Shown here in pieces: positions 24,628 to 36,099 of a DNA stretch of 64,000 nt. Both the position numbers and the translations under genes were made by a program. The stretch is from Diadema setosum (taxonomy: Eukaryota > Echinodermata > Echinoidea > Diadematoida > Diadematidae): assembly GCA_033980235.1 (NCBI GenBank), contig CM067080.1:3995001-4059000 (forward strand), written 5' to 3'. Under the pieces are notes generated by a model that worked only from the letters and a program-made list of their open reading frames with translations, made no database searches and was not told the DNA's origin. The first letter of the stretch is position 1; every line of letters starts with the position of its first letter.

Positions 24628-25716
24628 TCAATCGTTTTCTAAAATATAATCCGCAATGAATTCACTAAAATCCTTCACATCAGTATGGCTAGAATCATCC
24701 GTATCGCCATCACTATCATCCTCTCCATCGTTATCAGAGCCGTCATTAGTCCTATTTGTATCGTCAGCTCGACTGTCGTCATCTGACAAATAAATCAACT
24801 TTTGATATTTGAGTTTACCAAGCGACAGACTCTCCTCGGAGTAGCTTTTCTCGAAATATAATCTCTCAAGAAATTGTATTTCCCTATCTTCGTCAGAAGT
24901 TCCTGGGATTTCAATATCCAAGTCCTCTTTCAATTTCTTGGCCCAGGCCTTGTATGACTCGACAACTTCTACTTTGCTTCCTTTGCTCAGTCTGTTCATC
25001 GCTTCAATACGAGCCCGAGATACGCGAGAGGACACCATCTCATCGGCGGACACTGCTTCATCCATGGTCTGCAGCAGACATCTTTCCTTTTCAGCGATCT
25101 TATTGAGCAGACGTTTCTTGTCCTCTTTCAGCAACTTTCGCTTCACCTCATATTCCTTACTGACATCCTTCTTCAAGCGCTTTAATATCTGATTTCCTTT
25201 CGACCTGATTTTATTGACGGAAGCCTTATACCTGCTGTGCTCATTTTCTCGTTCACGACACTTAGCTATCAAAGATTCCATTTTCGTCGAAACAATCTCA
25301 GTCATCTCATCAAGGTCCTTCGGCGGCTCTCCGTGACGAAAATGATCTTTGATGACGCAGTCACTGCACACCAGGACTTTACACTGCTCGCAGTAGTAAT
25401 TCTTTTCATTTCTAGGATGGACATTGCACATGTTTGAGGAGGCATTGTTCTGAAAGGAGTGTATGACATTGATGACGTTATCTACCATCCAATTTTTTTG
25501 AAGTGAATTCGAATTCCCAAGAAGAGTCGTACCTCGGCAGCATGGACACTCAATACCTTTTGTATGCCAGTCCGCTCTTTGCTTCCTGTAGTCGATTATG
25601 GACTTTATACACCTATGGCAGAACGTGTGGCCACACTTGAGCTGTCTGGCGTCCCGAGTAATGTCATGACAAAAGGGACAGGTAAGCTGCTCAGTAAACT
25701 CCTTGACAAGATCCAT
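24628..25716 (-). CDS. TRIM protein 1 (RING, B-box, coiled coil), intronless
   Basis: A 362-residue tripartite-motif protein, a probable RING-type E3 ubiquitin ligase. The RING is complete (C13, C16, C28, H30, C33, C36, C57, C60), followed by a complete B-box type 2 (C97, H100, C109, C112, C117, C120, H125, H128). Residues about 140-260 are Lys/Glu/Leu-rich and predicted coiled coil, the usual dimerisation region. The tail (about 310-362) is Asp/Glu/Ser-rich with DDSDGDTDD and no SPRY, NHL or filamin domain, so substrate recognition is unclear. The start is the first Met, directly after a purine-rich run on the minus strand, shared with the paralogue at 37,705. The C-terminus ends DYILEND. 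The single exon suggests an origin by retroposition or tandem expansion. TRIM proteins often act in innate immunity, but nothing here shows the target. Confidence 0.9.
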   Translation of the reverse strand: MDLVKEFTEQLTCPFCHDITRDARQLKCGHTFCHRCIKSIIDYRKQRADWHTKGIECPCCRGTTLLGNSNSLQKNWMVDNVINVIHSFQNNASSNMCNVHPRNEKNYYCEQCKVLVCSDCVIKDHFRHGEPPKDLDEMTEIVSTKMESLIAKCRERENEHSRYKASVNKIRSKGNQILKRLKKDVSKEYEVKRKLLKEDKKRLLNKIAEKERCLLQTMDEAVSADEMVSSRVSRARIEAMNRLSKGSKVEVVESYKAWAKKLKEDLDIEIPGTSDEDREIQFLERLYFEKSYSEESLSLGKLKYQKLIYLSDDDSRADDTNRTNDGSDNDGEDDSDGDTDDSSHTDVKDFSEFIADYILEND

Positions 25717-27096
25717 AACTCTCTCTCTCTCTCTCTTCTGTCTGTTCAGTAGAAAATATATCCCATAAACTAGACCTTAAGTACGGACTCATTTAATGCA
25801 TGAGCCCATTGACGTATAACCACGACGCTCGCTGTAGCGATAATGGAGGTTTGCCGCGTACACTGACGATTATTTTTTTTCGACGTGTGTGTCGCAACCT
25901 CGACGGACTAAAACGTACCGTACGTAGTCACCAACATAGTTTCCTAAGTACATGTAGTTGATGGCCTGGCACGGATACCCCAACCTATATGTGAGAAATT
26001 AGTGTTCAGTACAGACGTATCTCTCGTGTTGGCTTCCAGGAACACTTATCCCTACTCCTTCCCAACTCTATAAATAATTGAAAAAGAGTAGATATACAGC
26101 TACCTTGCATACATGGTTAGAAGATATACGGACATGAATTCGTAGAATGAACTATGCACGCATGTATGCATCCAACCTTTGTATTTTTTTTTTTGTTTAT
26201 TTCTGTTAGTGCCTATGTCTGAGGCCACGTCGAACTTTGGACTCAACATTCATGTGCGTAGTCTAAGCTACCAACATGACAAGAGCAGGTTTCGCTAGTA
26301 GATCTGAAAAGCGTTTTCTTCGCATGTGTATACCAACTTATAGCCTGCTCTATGTGTTATACTATTCTCTCACTATGCCCCTGAGCATTACAATTAAAAC
26401 GTGAATTCTTTTCCAGAATGTAATTATCGTGCATTTTTTCTCTCTGTTAAAGTTGACACTGCAGTTATAGCCGAAGTAAAAGAGAACGAACAGAATGAAA
26501 AACGTTTCATCAACATCGACAAGAAGGTTAGAAAATTGACAACTTTCACATGTTTTCTGTAAGCAGTGATCTTGGTGTAATGGTAGTAACGAAATATACA
26601 GTTTGGCAGATAATATACCATTACAATTCGTCCATTAGTTGGAACACAAAAATATCACTATACAATGTTTTTACTCGATAGCTAAGCACATACTACTATT
26701 ACGGAAGGGAAGAAAATACTTGTGGCACAACAACATGTCACACATTCTGACAACAAAACGAATCACCACCACCAAGATATCAGACTTAAGTAGTTATAAC
26801 AAGAAAACTTTATTCTTTCCTCGCCTAAAGCGCCATCGTCCCAGTCTCCATCCATCTTCTTTCTCCAACGTGGGCCCAACAGGCCACACCCACTTTGCAC
26901 AAAATTAATGCATATTCATGACATTACCCCTTAACCGTCAAGGTCATTACGGACTTCGGTGTATGCACAAAAGAGCATAGATTCATCTCATATGTAATTA
27001 TTGCATTGTAAGGCGTGCGTATGTGACGTTGCCCGCTGTTTGGATCAGCTGCCAGTGGGCAAACATTTTCTTGTATATTGTCGCACAATTTCTTCT

Positions 27097-27100
<4 letters not shown>
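25717..27100. other. No gene seen; TRIM 1 5' flank
   Basis: About 170 bp next to the TRIM start is paralogous to the 5' flank of the second TRIM (GGACTCATTT.ATGCATG, GTATAACCA...CTCG.TGTAGC). No TATA box is clear. The remainder is anonymous AT-rich sequence. Confidence 0.45.

Positions 27101-27135
<35 letters not shown>
27101..27135. repeat. (CT)n microsatellite
   Basis: About 14 CT units ending in CTATCTATC and a T run. Confidence 0.9.
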
Positions 27136-27136
<1 letters not shown>

Positions 27137-27399
27137 TTTTTTTTGTCCGAAAGGTATCTCACAATAAACGAAATCTCGATTTGACATGTAAAATTAAGTT
27201 GCAATGCGACGATTTACCTTGCTATTAAAACCTAATAGCATCCAACCTCGCTTTAACCCGATACCCGAGCGTGTATAACATAACAGGGTATATACAATAC
27301 TTTTCAATATTGGAAGTCGTGCGTGGATGAAACCCTGATAACCTTGAACACTAATTATTGTGGTGTCGTTCTAACGTGGAATGTCAGTATACACACAGA

Positions 27400-28157
27400 A
27401 GTTACGTTCAGACGGGAGCCCTTAACCTCGAAGTTAGGAAACTTCGAGGTTAGAGCTTGTAGTTAGGGACCGTGAAGACGCACTCGTAGTTAGCAAACCT
27501 CGAGGTTTGCTCGATGTTTCGAGCCACGAGAAATCTTATGGTTAGCGCTCTAACCACGAGCCGCGGGGGATCCCCACTCGTAGTTAAGCACCGTGTGGAC
27601 ACAAAAAACAACGAACTCGAAGTTAAGAGTGACCTCGCCGTTAACTCCAGCCCCCACAATTTCCCTCTGCTTCCGTGTCAACCTCCCAAACGTGAAAAAC
27701 CTATGACGCACGACACAACAACATCATCTTTTCTTCCCATGCGCTTGATCTCTGAAACTGAACACGTCGAACTCGCTACTGTATTCTATATTCTTCTCCG
27801 ACGCTAAAAAAATGTTTTCGACGAATATCTTCATAAAGGCATAAAGGCATAATAAAGTCATCAGTGCAGTGCTATCTCTGCATACCATGACAGAGAACAA
27901 GAGTACCTGTAAGCGAGTCCGACAGGGTTGGACTAAAGAATAAATAGACGTCTTGTTAGCAGTGTGGGCTGAAACTTCCGGTTTTGTGGTTTTAACATCG
28001 AGTGGGACCCACTCGTAGTTACGGGGGGCAGAAGCTTTACCTCGAGGTTTCGTAACCTCGAGGTTAAGATTCGTCGTGTGGACACACGTTAGGGGGCAAG
28101 AGCTAAACCTCGAGGTTTCCTAACCTCGAGGTTAGGGCCTGCCGTCTGAACGTAACT
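27400..28157. mobile_element. Non-autonomous TIR element with AACCTCGAGGTT subterminal repeats
   Basis: Terminal inverted repeats are AGTTACGTTCAGACGG at 27,400 and its complement ending at 28,157. Inside both ends are many copies, direct and inverted, of AACCTCGAGGTT and related CTCGTAGTTA/GTGTGGACAC motifs, forming several short hairpins. Such dense subterminal repeats are typical binding-site arrays for a transposase in DNA transposons. The 760-bp element has no recognisable transposase, and I could not fix a target-site duplication, so the superfamily is open. Confidence 0.75.
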
Positions 28158-28368
28158 ATTGAGACACATGCCTAATGGCTTTGACACAATCACACGCAGT
28201 GCATTCCATACATTCGATGTAGGCCTCAGTTCGTGTGCCTGCTGTGAAAGCTGGCAACAATGTATTTCATACACGTCATGGGTGTGATAATCATTGAAGA
28301 TGAACAATACAACAGGGTAAAATGTGTGAACTATGTGTATATGTATATGTATATATTATATGCAGTCA

Positions 28369-28506
28369 AGGTGGATCCAGAGGGGGCGCACCAGGCGAGC
28401 ACCCCCTCTTTATTTCTGGTTAAAACAAAAGAAATATTAAGAAAAAATGGGGTGGGGTGCCCCCCTCCTCTTTTTAATTTGCAAAGACGCCTGGATCCGC
28501 CCCTGA
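28369..28506. mobile_element. Short MITE with GGATCCA-type inverted ends
   Basis: The left end GGTGGATCCAGAGGGGGC and the complement of the right end, CAGGGGCGGATCCAGGCG, are imperfect inverted repeats about 140 bp apart. GGGGCGGATCCAG termini are commonly seen on short MITEs in animal genomes. It contains no coding sequence. Confidence 0.5.
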
Positions 28507-28748
28507 TTATGTGAATTATTTGATACTCTCTGGATGTGATGTATACATTTACTTGTGCTCGTGTTTTTCTGTATGAATATGTAATTGTTAAGAAAATAAG
28601 TCCACATATCAGGAAATTGAAGTAAATTATAGGGAGAATCACCTACGATTTTCAAATGCATTTTTTTTTTTCATGACACCTTTCCAATTACATTTACATT
28701 CAATTAATGCTTGGTCATATCATCTTTTTTCATTTATCTTTTCCTCAT

Positions 28749-28821
<73 letters not shown>

Positions 28822-28860
28822 GGAGAGAGAAAGAGAGGGAGAGAGAGAGAGAGAGAGAAA
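28749..28860. repeat. Compound (TA)n-(GA)n microsatellite
   Basis: A (TA)n run of about 12 units passes into a long (GA)n run with scattered GATA and GGGA interruptions. Confidence 0.95.
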
Positions 28861-29199
28861 GCAAACATGGGTAATGAACAAGACTACCAATTTCATCAAC
28901 AGTGCAGCAACATCAGATTCCCATCTCATAAGCCTCACTGGAAAACACAAGTTTGAACTTTGTTATTTTTTTCTTTAACGGTATCATTTTAGTAAAGAAA
29001 AGCAAAACAAAATATTGACTTTTGACCCCAGTGAAATTTCCCGTGCCTGCTTTCAGACAGTAGTGAATGTGGAATAATTCGACCAGTCGGTCGAAAAACA
29101 ATGGTCCGTCCATCACTTATGTCACCGCTCGTGTAGGGCCCTTTTTAGATAACATTGTAAAAGCCAGTGTAATTGCTACACCGAAAACGGCGGATTAAC

Positions 29200-29640
29200 C
29201 GACGATATACCAAGCCCAGCATTTTAGGAGGTGCGAAGGTTATTACTGGCGTAACTGAAGCAGTTATGATCACGTGACATCTAGAACGTATCAGAACGTA
29301 ACTCTTATGGTCTCAGCAACGAGGCTGTATTTGGAGCGCCCACCTTCCTGTTCTGCATGCGCTTATCACTGCTTATGCTCGACACGAGCAGCACCACAGT
29401 TGGTGTCGAAAATGTTTAGAAAAAAAAATGGAACGTGCAATTTGGCCAATAGGAAGCGACCACATCATGGAGACCAGATCACTTTAATCACACGTCAAAA
29501 TTGTTCCGCGGAATGGGCGCCAATTTCTTCAAACGTATCTATGCACAGGTATATAAGTCCACATTCTCTGGAATATAGGACTTTTTTCAACCTGGCGGAT
29601 GAATATAATAAAGCCACAGCATTCAGTATATATAAGGGAG
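29200..29640 (+). promoter_or_regulatory. Promoter region of orphan gene B
   Basis: It contains CCCAGCATTTTAGGAGGTGCGAAGG-type sequence near 29,216-29,240, an E-box GATCACGTGAC (29,268-29,278), CCAATAGGAAGCGAC (29,449-29,463), a second CCAAT after CCGCGGAATG (about 29,511-29,516), and TATA boxes at 29,551-29,558 and 29,627-29,636 (AGTATATATAAG). The series matches the promoter of copy A on the opposite strand at 12,045-12,700 in order and spacing, apart from insertions. The second TATA is the one that aligns with the TATA of copy A. Confidence 0.6.
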
Positions 29641-29659
29641 GCGAAAACTTGCTGCGGTT

Positions 29660-29710
29660 GCCGGACAAACCTGTACTTCCGTACCGTAGTTCAGCTATAT
29701 CAAGTCGTGG
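29660..29710 (+). other. Orphan gene B exon 1, non-coding leader
   Basis: This aligns with the leader of copy A (shared GGCGAAA just upstream, TTGCCGGACAA, TTCAGC) and ends at a donor GTGG|GTAAGT. The position of the copy A start codon reads ATA here (29,697-29,699), and no other ATG occurs between the expected transcription start and the donor, so the leader is non-coding unless the start lies further upstream. The predicted intron is 29,711-31,091. The start of the exon is estimated as about 30 bases after the TATA box. Confidence 0.45.
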
Positions 29711-31152
29711 GTAAGTGTGAATCATTTTTGTATGTCATCTATTAAACTTAAGTCAATTCTTACATCTCAAATTCTTGAATCAGCAGCTTCTTCGATTTTG
29801 ATGGATTTCTAAGAAATCCATATTTCTCCTGCCCTCCCGTGATGGGAAATGTTTGCATTAGTAGTGGAATTTTGTTAACGACACTAGGGGGATTCAATCC
29901 AAGTATTTATGTTGATTAAATTACTGCGAATATATTAGTTGAACATATAATCAACCAGTGACGTTTGACAGAAATTGTACATGTCTGCCTTGACACACTG
30001 ATTTAATGGTTAAATTTATGTACCGTCAAATGAATAAGATAGGATTATAACATGAGTTGCTGGAAAGGCTAAGGAAGATTACATGACGGTACAGTATATG
30101 GAACGATGACGTGTCAGATAAGAATCTAGATCTTTTGCTGGACCTTTCTATTGTATGTATCTGCAAATTATCTCATACACTATGATTTTGCATCACAAAA
30201 CCCATAAAAGTCGCATGAGTTTATTTTCCAGTATTCTTGAAAAAAATGCATTTGTGCCAACTCGATGGTGTTTGGTTTGGGCTGCTTTCTGACAGAATTC
30301 CTTTTTATTATATTTATAAGTGCTGTTATGAAGCATAAATCAAGTGTAGGTGATCTCAAGACAGTTTTTGTCCATCTGCTTTTTATGTCTAAAGCCTAAA
30401 TCATCAGTTCCGAAAACAAAGTACCAGTAGCTTTAAAATAATTGTGACATGATTATGATTGATACATGTTAAAATGTTTACGGTCGATGTATATGTATAA
30501 TCCCTGTGCAGTGATTGTCATGCAGTTTTAAAATTTTCTTTTCATTCCTCACACAGTAAACGGTGATTCGGTGATTCAGTGTCTACTCGAATAGATTCTC
30601 AATTTCAAAGCCCTTAATAAGAAGCTTGCTTACGTGTTCCTAGTCCTCATTCCAATCAAGTTACAAAGTCAGGAGTAACATACCACTTTCAGTTTAAAAC
30701 ATAAATAGAATTGTCATCTGGCGTCGTTTTTTGTTCGTTTTTTAAGGGTCCATTTTGTAATGCAAGTGCAACATTATGCATACATCTGAAAAACTAATAC
30801 ATATTTATGTTATATTATATACATATATTATATAATATACATAAACATAAAAATACATTTTCATAGATATATATCATATAATCATATTATGTATATGGGG
30901 GAAGTGGTACCTTGATTGCTGAAGGAGATGGTTTATTCTTTGACTCTAAGTTAGTGAGGATGATTCAGTTAAGATGAATCGTATGTTTGAAAAGATAAAT
31001 GTATGGAAACGTCAACAAAAAAGAAAAAAAAGAAGGATGGGAAAGATCCATCTTTATCATATCTCCTCTCTTTCTCCTTTCTCGTCCTCAGCCTCTCTGC
31101 AACCATGGCGTTACTATAGCGCCATGGCGCGACCAATCCAACTGGTCTGCCA

Positions 31153-31932
31153 ATGGAGGGCGGTGGCATTTTGATGGAGAGATCTGTGGAGGGCGACAGC
31201 GCGACTGATGGGTTGCCCGTCAGTTCGCGTAAAATGCCTGAGAAAGAAGTCACTCGTGGAGACCAAGTAGCCAGCCTCGTCGCAGTCAAACTTGAGCAGT
31301 TCGGCAAAATTGATCCACTCTCTGAAGAAAACACCAAGATTACTCGGAATACATTTGCTTATGTAATTTGTTGCGGACTTGTGTTCAATCATACTCCTAA
31401 TGGTAATGCTGCTGTTGCGTTTTATGTTAAGAATACGATTAAATGTAATAACGGTTCCCCTGAGCATTGTTACAGATATAGTTTTTATTCACCAACCAGA
31501 ATAAGAAGAAATACAGCGACTTTTTCTGTTCTTAATGATAGCGGTTACAGCGATGGAAGCTCCATCGATGAAAAGAGTTTATATGACTCATGCGAAAAAA
31601 AAAATTCTCGGGAAAACGTAATTAATCGTTTCTTGACTAGAGCAACAAGAACTTTCTGGGAGCCAAATGCTTCAAAAGAGATTACAAAAAGTAGTGAAAA
31701 TAAGAGGGTCAACTGTTTAGCAACGCACTACTGTTTTTACAAAGCGAGAAAGAAAATAAAAGACAGCAATGTCTATCAAAAGATTCAACGATTCTGCTCT
31801 GACTATGACGAGGTCTCAAGAATGTCAAAAAATGGTGCTTGCGTTGAACACGTTAGAGTGCTTGAGAATCGGTACTCGACCTGTGTCGGGGTTCATTCCC
31901 AGATACAGTCGAGGATACAGCACAGCGTGTGA
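31153..31932 (+). CDS. Orphan gene B, exon 2 coding frame
   Basis: A 259-residue frame paralogous to copy A: DGLP.SS near the N-terminus, SEENTK (SKENPK in A), LNDSGYSD.S in the middle, and NVYQKI.RFCSDYDEVSRMSKN with VEHVRVLEN near the C-terminus. Much of the central region of A is missing here, so B is shorter. The exon probably begins at 31,092 after a pyrimidine-rich acceptor CGTCCTCAG. Two upstream ATGs in exon 2 (31,105 and 31,122) open short frames that stop quickly; 31,153 is the first ATG in the homologous frame. B continues 20 residues beyond the stop of copy A, ending QHSV, and copy C keeps the same extension and stop. It could be an expressed shortened paralogue or an early pseudogene. 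Function is unknown. Confidence 0.55.
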   Translation: MEGGGILMERSVEGDSATDGLPVSSRKMPEKEVTRGDQVASLVAVKLEQFGKIDPLSEENTKITRNTFAYVICCGLVFNHTPNGNAAVAFYVKNTIKCNNGSPEHCYRYSFYSPTRIRRNTATFSVLNDSGYSDGSSIDEKSLYDSCEKKNSRENVINRFLTRATRTFWEPNASKEITKSSENKRVNCLATHYCFYKARKKIKDSNVYQKIQRFCSDYDEVSRMSKNGACVEHVRVLENRYSTCVGVHSQIQSRIQHSV

Positions 31933-32232
31933 TATAGTACTGTACGTGAGTACGAGAAGTACAGGTTATACCGGACAAAAAAGCGTATGTTCTTCAAATG
32001 GTTCATGAGATGTTACAATTGATTTCACAAACAATATTCAAAAGCCTTATTTGATTAACAATGGTTCAGATCGGTGCCTGCATTCGGCATTCCATTGCAA
32101 GTTTGCCATCACTACCTATCGGGTAGCAAACGACTCTGTTTTTTTTAACTGTTTACTTTAAAATTACGCACGACTGCATCTATATATCGCTCATGTTTGT
32201 GACATCACAATAGATAACATCACATGGATAAA

Positions 32233-32339
32233 TCCTGCCTGCACCTTCCCGTGGTGAAGAGCGTTAAGGTAGTGCGGTAGTGGCAGTCTGAAATACAGAA
32301 TGTCAACTCTGCCTACTGACTGACGCAGGAGGGCGCTGA
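32233..32339 (+). other. Conserved 3' block of orphan gene B
   Basis: Near-identical to 6,951-7,057 (reverse strand) and 39,532-39,638. It includes TTCCCGTGGTGAAGAGCG and GACTGACGCAGGAGGGCGCT. It lies about 300 bp past the stop. See copy A for discussion. Confidence 0.5.
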
Positions 32340-33330
32340 AAACTTATACATTTTAAAACACTATAAACTTTAAAACATCATGCCCAACAAACATATCCCC
32401 CCCATTATCTTTGTCCCTTTTCTCTCTGTTGTTTCTACTCTTACCTTCGAATATTTATTCACGATAGGGTCCTGCCCCTCTACACTTCAATTGAAGTGAA
32501 GTTGTACGTGTATATGAAATTGAAAAACCGATATTTCTTTTGTCATTGATTGGTTTCAGGAATGATCAATGGACATATTATTATCAATTATGCATGAAGA
32601 AAAGATATCGAGTAGAAAGCACAAAAATTGAACACTAATATACATGACAGTTAGAATACCTTTACACAGAGAGAGATAAAGAGACAGACAGACATAGATA
32701 CATACAAACACAAAGGTTTCCGGACCCCCTTCCTGGAGGGATTCTATTCCCGTGTTTTTTGCATGGTTAGTGTGAATACCCATTTACTCAAATTATATGC
32801 GTAACAAATAAAATCTAAAATCAGATGTATGGAGAAACGAAACACACACACTTTTTTGTTTTGTTTTTCATTGATATTTATTGATTACACTCCAATCATT
32901 CACGAATTAAACCATTCTGGGTGTAACATGAACAAATACAATACATATACAATTAGAAACACAAACAAATCCATTTTCAATAAAAATACTGCAAATAATT
33001 TTTCTTCAACACGAATAACTCAATTATAAATCAGTCCCTCTGATAATTTCTTTACGAGAAAATATTGACATAATATTATATGCCAACAAATTATCCCTTA
33101 AATATATTGGGTCATTTAACTCATACTCCACTTATAAGAGCATTATATAGGCTATATAACACACACAAAAAAAAGAAACACACGCACACATATATATTAC
33201 ACACACAAACACACATGATAGTTCTAAAATGTGAGTTAGGGTTAGAAACAACCAATGTAAAAATGCTAATCAGTTTAATCCACATCAAGTATTGTTAAAT
33301 ATACACAAGATGTGAAAAATAATCATAGTA
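32340..33330. repeat. Segmental duplication, 3' flank of B
   Basis: This non-coding stretch is collinear with 39,639-40,640 downstream of pseudogene C. Landmarks are the ATTATGCATGAAGAAAAGATATCGAG block, a GTGTGAATACCCATT block, CATTGATATTTATTGATTAC and the CA-rich tract near 33,180-33,215. It ends near GTTAAATATACACAAGATGTG. Confidence 0.75.
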
Positions 33331-35124
33331 AAAAAATTTCTAGAATAAACCATCTACAGTTATGGTCTATTGAGAAAATAGTGATATATCCTTATGTTCC
33401 TAGGCTTTATTGCAATATTTCATACGGTAGGATGTTTTGTGATACAACTGACCTACACATATGCATCAAATTGTGATAACATGTTTTTTGAATTACTGCT
33501 CCCAATGGTAAACATTACCTTTAACTTGTGAAACAACAAAACCCACTCAGAGAATATGCAGATACTGGTAACACACACGGCAGATAATGATCAGTTTGTT
33601 CCACTACTCTTGTCAACTTTTGCTCTATAAGATTTGATAAAGACAACATTACTAAATAAAATACATGCTAAACACAACTAACTGATCTTTTGATTATAAA
33701 ACCCTAACATTGTCGGCACTAAGTACAATAAAAAGAGGAAGAGCAACACAGTATAGGCAGATGGACGTGGGTGGGGGCAGTTGGGGCGAGGATTGAATGA
33801 TCACAAACAAAAGAAAAGATTTTTTTCTCATGTTTTTGACGTAAACACTGTGACCTTCATAATGATTAAATGAGCTGGATGGAACTAACAAAAAATATAT
33901 ATCACATGACGATTTGGTGTAAACATTGAGAATACCATGAACGCCCACTCAATGTTGAGTGGGAAGATACAGGCCAACGTTGTCAGATGAAAACAATAGG
34001 GCGTTTTCGCAAGCACGACGCGGCCGGGAGTTGAGCGTGCCGTGTTCAAAATTTGCTTCTGCGCATGATCAAATCCGAGAAACGTCCCGTCCTGGGGAAA
34101 ACGAGTACGGTACTTGGCCAAAATAGCGTTCGGTTCCGATGCTGGGCAGGAGTGACCCAGCCAGTCAGCCAGCCAATCAGCGATCTTATCCCCACGCCTC
34201 CATATGGGGACAGGAGTCCGAGTACGGGGACTGTCACAGCTGATTGCTTCCGCGTATTCTCCGTCTTCTCGTCGTGTAGCGAAAACTCCCTATCGTTTCC
34301 AACCAGCACTGACAGTGCTCACTCAAACACTGTCCGCTACCTGTTTGCCCTGTGGAGCATTCCGAACAGTCGCCATTTCACAGGCGTACACGTGCTTATC
34401 AACCAACCTAATAATCCATCACGGCATGTGCAATATGTTTGATAAGTAAAAAAAAGGGGCCAAGTTTTTCCAATAGTGTTTTTTTTTTCATTCTTAATAT
34501 CTTCAGTATCATTTAAAGATATTTTTCTGTTGTTCTTCTTCAGATTACTTGCATCTGCCCATACCGACAACCCCCAGAAAAAAACCCCCAACCTTCCAAA
34601 ACAAAGATTTTGCCGATGACATCATATGTCAAACTGTGAGCAAAGACTCAGTGTATACAGACTTTGAATAATATTTCATGATTCAGAATAGATTTAAATC
34701 AGTGTAGAGTAGGCCTGCATGTCACATTTATATTGGACAATTGATATATATTACGTGGGGGGGGGGGCCTACAGAAAAGCAGATGCTTGTGGGGGTAGGT
34801 CCGCAGAAAAGAGTCAAACACGATCACTCTCATACACACACTATACACGTACACAAGTGCACCTAGACAAGCGTGCGTGCACACACACATACACATGCAA
34901 CAAGGAGAAAAGAAAGAGAAAACATCTACAAGACTATCATAGGGACAGGATTAAGTAGAAAATGATGTGCCGCGTTAGGGCCTACCTGCAACTGTGAGAA
35001 AAAAAGAATATATGAAAAATAGGAAATTTGAAATTAGACTATCTAAATATACGCTAAAGGGAATATTCCAATCACGAACTTCCTGTAGAGTTCAAAGTCC
35101 CAATTACCATACCTCAATGCTCTT
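33331..35124. other. No gene seen; GC-richer island at about 33,960-34,400
   Basis: Mostly anonymous. 33,960-34,400 is richer in GC and CpG than its surroundings and has open frames on both strands, a CCAAT sequence (CCAGCCAATCAGCG) and a TGCGCATG motif. It might be a promoter or a fragment of a first exon, but no splice structure or homology is recognisable. A G run lies at 34,757-34,767, followed by CA repeats to about 34,900. Confidence 0.3.
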
Positions 35125-35657
35125 ACACTGTAAAAACATCGGTGTTAGATTTAACACCACGGGTGCTAAATCTAACTCCGATCAAACTTCAATAAAGGAC
35201 CACACCCACAGGTGATAAAAATGCACTGTGATGGTGTTGAAAAGTGTTCACCTGACACTTCGTGGTGTTAATTTGACACTGTACCTGGTTTTATTTTGAC
35301 ACTGTACTGGTGTTAATTCAAAAATGACACCACATGGTGTTGATTTGATATTTGTTGGTGTTAATATCAATGGTTTAACATCCATCCAGCTTCAATAAGA
35401 GACCACACCAGCTGGTGTTACTTTGGTGTAAATTCATTTTCACATTTTTTCAAAAATCGAGTATTTTAATGTAAAATTCTTGATCGTCTTGTTTAAATTA
35501 AAAATCAACAAGAAGTGCAGTTACTAAGAAACTCTTCAAAAAACAGTTTAAAATTTGGAAATGACACCCGGAGGTGTTAATTTAACACCATAACTGAGAA
35601 CCGAAAATTTAACACCAGCTCGGTGTTCACTATTTAACACCGGACTTTTTGCAGTGT
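35125..35657. mobile_element. MITE with CACTG ends and many GGTGTTA repeats
   Basis: Termini are inverted ACACTG(T/C)AAAAA with CGGTGTTA just inside. The 530-bp body carries about a dozen copies of TGGTGTTA or TAACACC in both orientations plus two copies of AATAA.GACCACACC. No coding potential. A clean target-site duplication is not seen; CACTG-type ends are compatible with hAT-like MITEs. Confidence 0.65.
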
Positions 35658-36099
35658 GCATGCTTAATATCACGCAACTGCAAAGAACATATTTAATACA
35701 AAGACAAAGAATATAATTGTCGTTAAAGGGAAAACTTGATCTGTACTCTAAAGGTAAAAGAACTATTGTAGATTTAGCATAATAGTTGCAACGTGTTAAG
35801 CAGAGCCATACCTGCATCCGATATGAAAAAAGTTTCCAAAGAAATTATGATTACTATACGACATGATGTATAAATCTAAATCTCCACGGTCTACCACCAC
35901 GTCATGGATAGGAAAATTGTGTGGGTCACCAAAGTGTGGCATATCATCTTCCAATGACTTTCCTGATCGTCCCCTCTATCTCTCTCAAAATCGACATACT
36001 AATCGCATTCATAATCGTCCTTCCCCATCGCTTTTACCTTTGTCCCATCAATCGCTTTCACTAAAGAGATTATCCATATTGATTTCACCAGAATAATCC

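Noticed and set aside
27514..27807. 97-residue plus-strand frame
   Set aside because: It lies wholly inside the TIR element with AACCTCGAGGTT repeats and has no recognisable protein features.
29274..29714. 146-residue plus-strand frame
   Set aside because: It overlaps the promoter, TATA box and leader of orphan gene B and is not conserved in copy A, so it is treated as a chance frame.
31105..31173. ATGs at 31,105 and 31,122 as the start of orphan gene B
   Set aside because: The first stops after four codons and the second is in another frame that stops before the conserved region.
34053..34442. 129-residue plus-strand frame in the GC-richer island
   Set aside because: Opposite-strand frames are equally open; no motif, splice site or homologue is visible.
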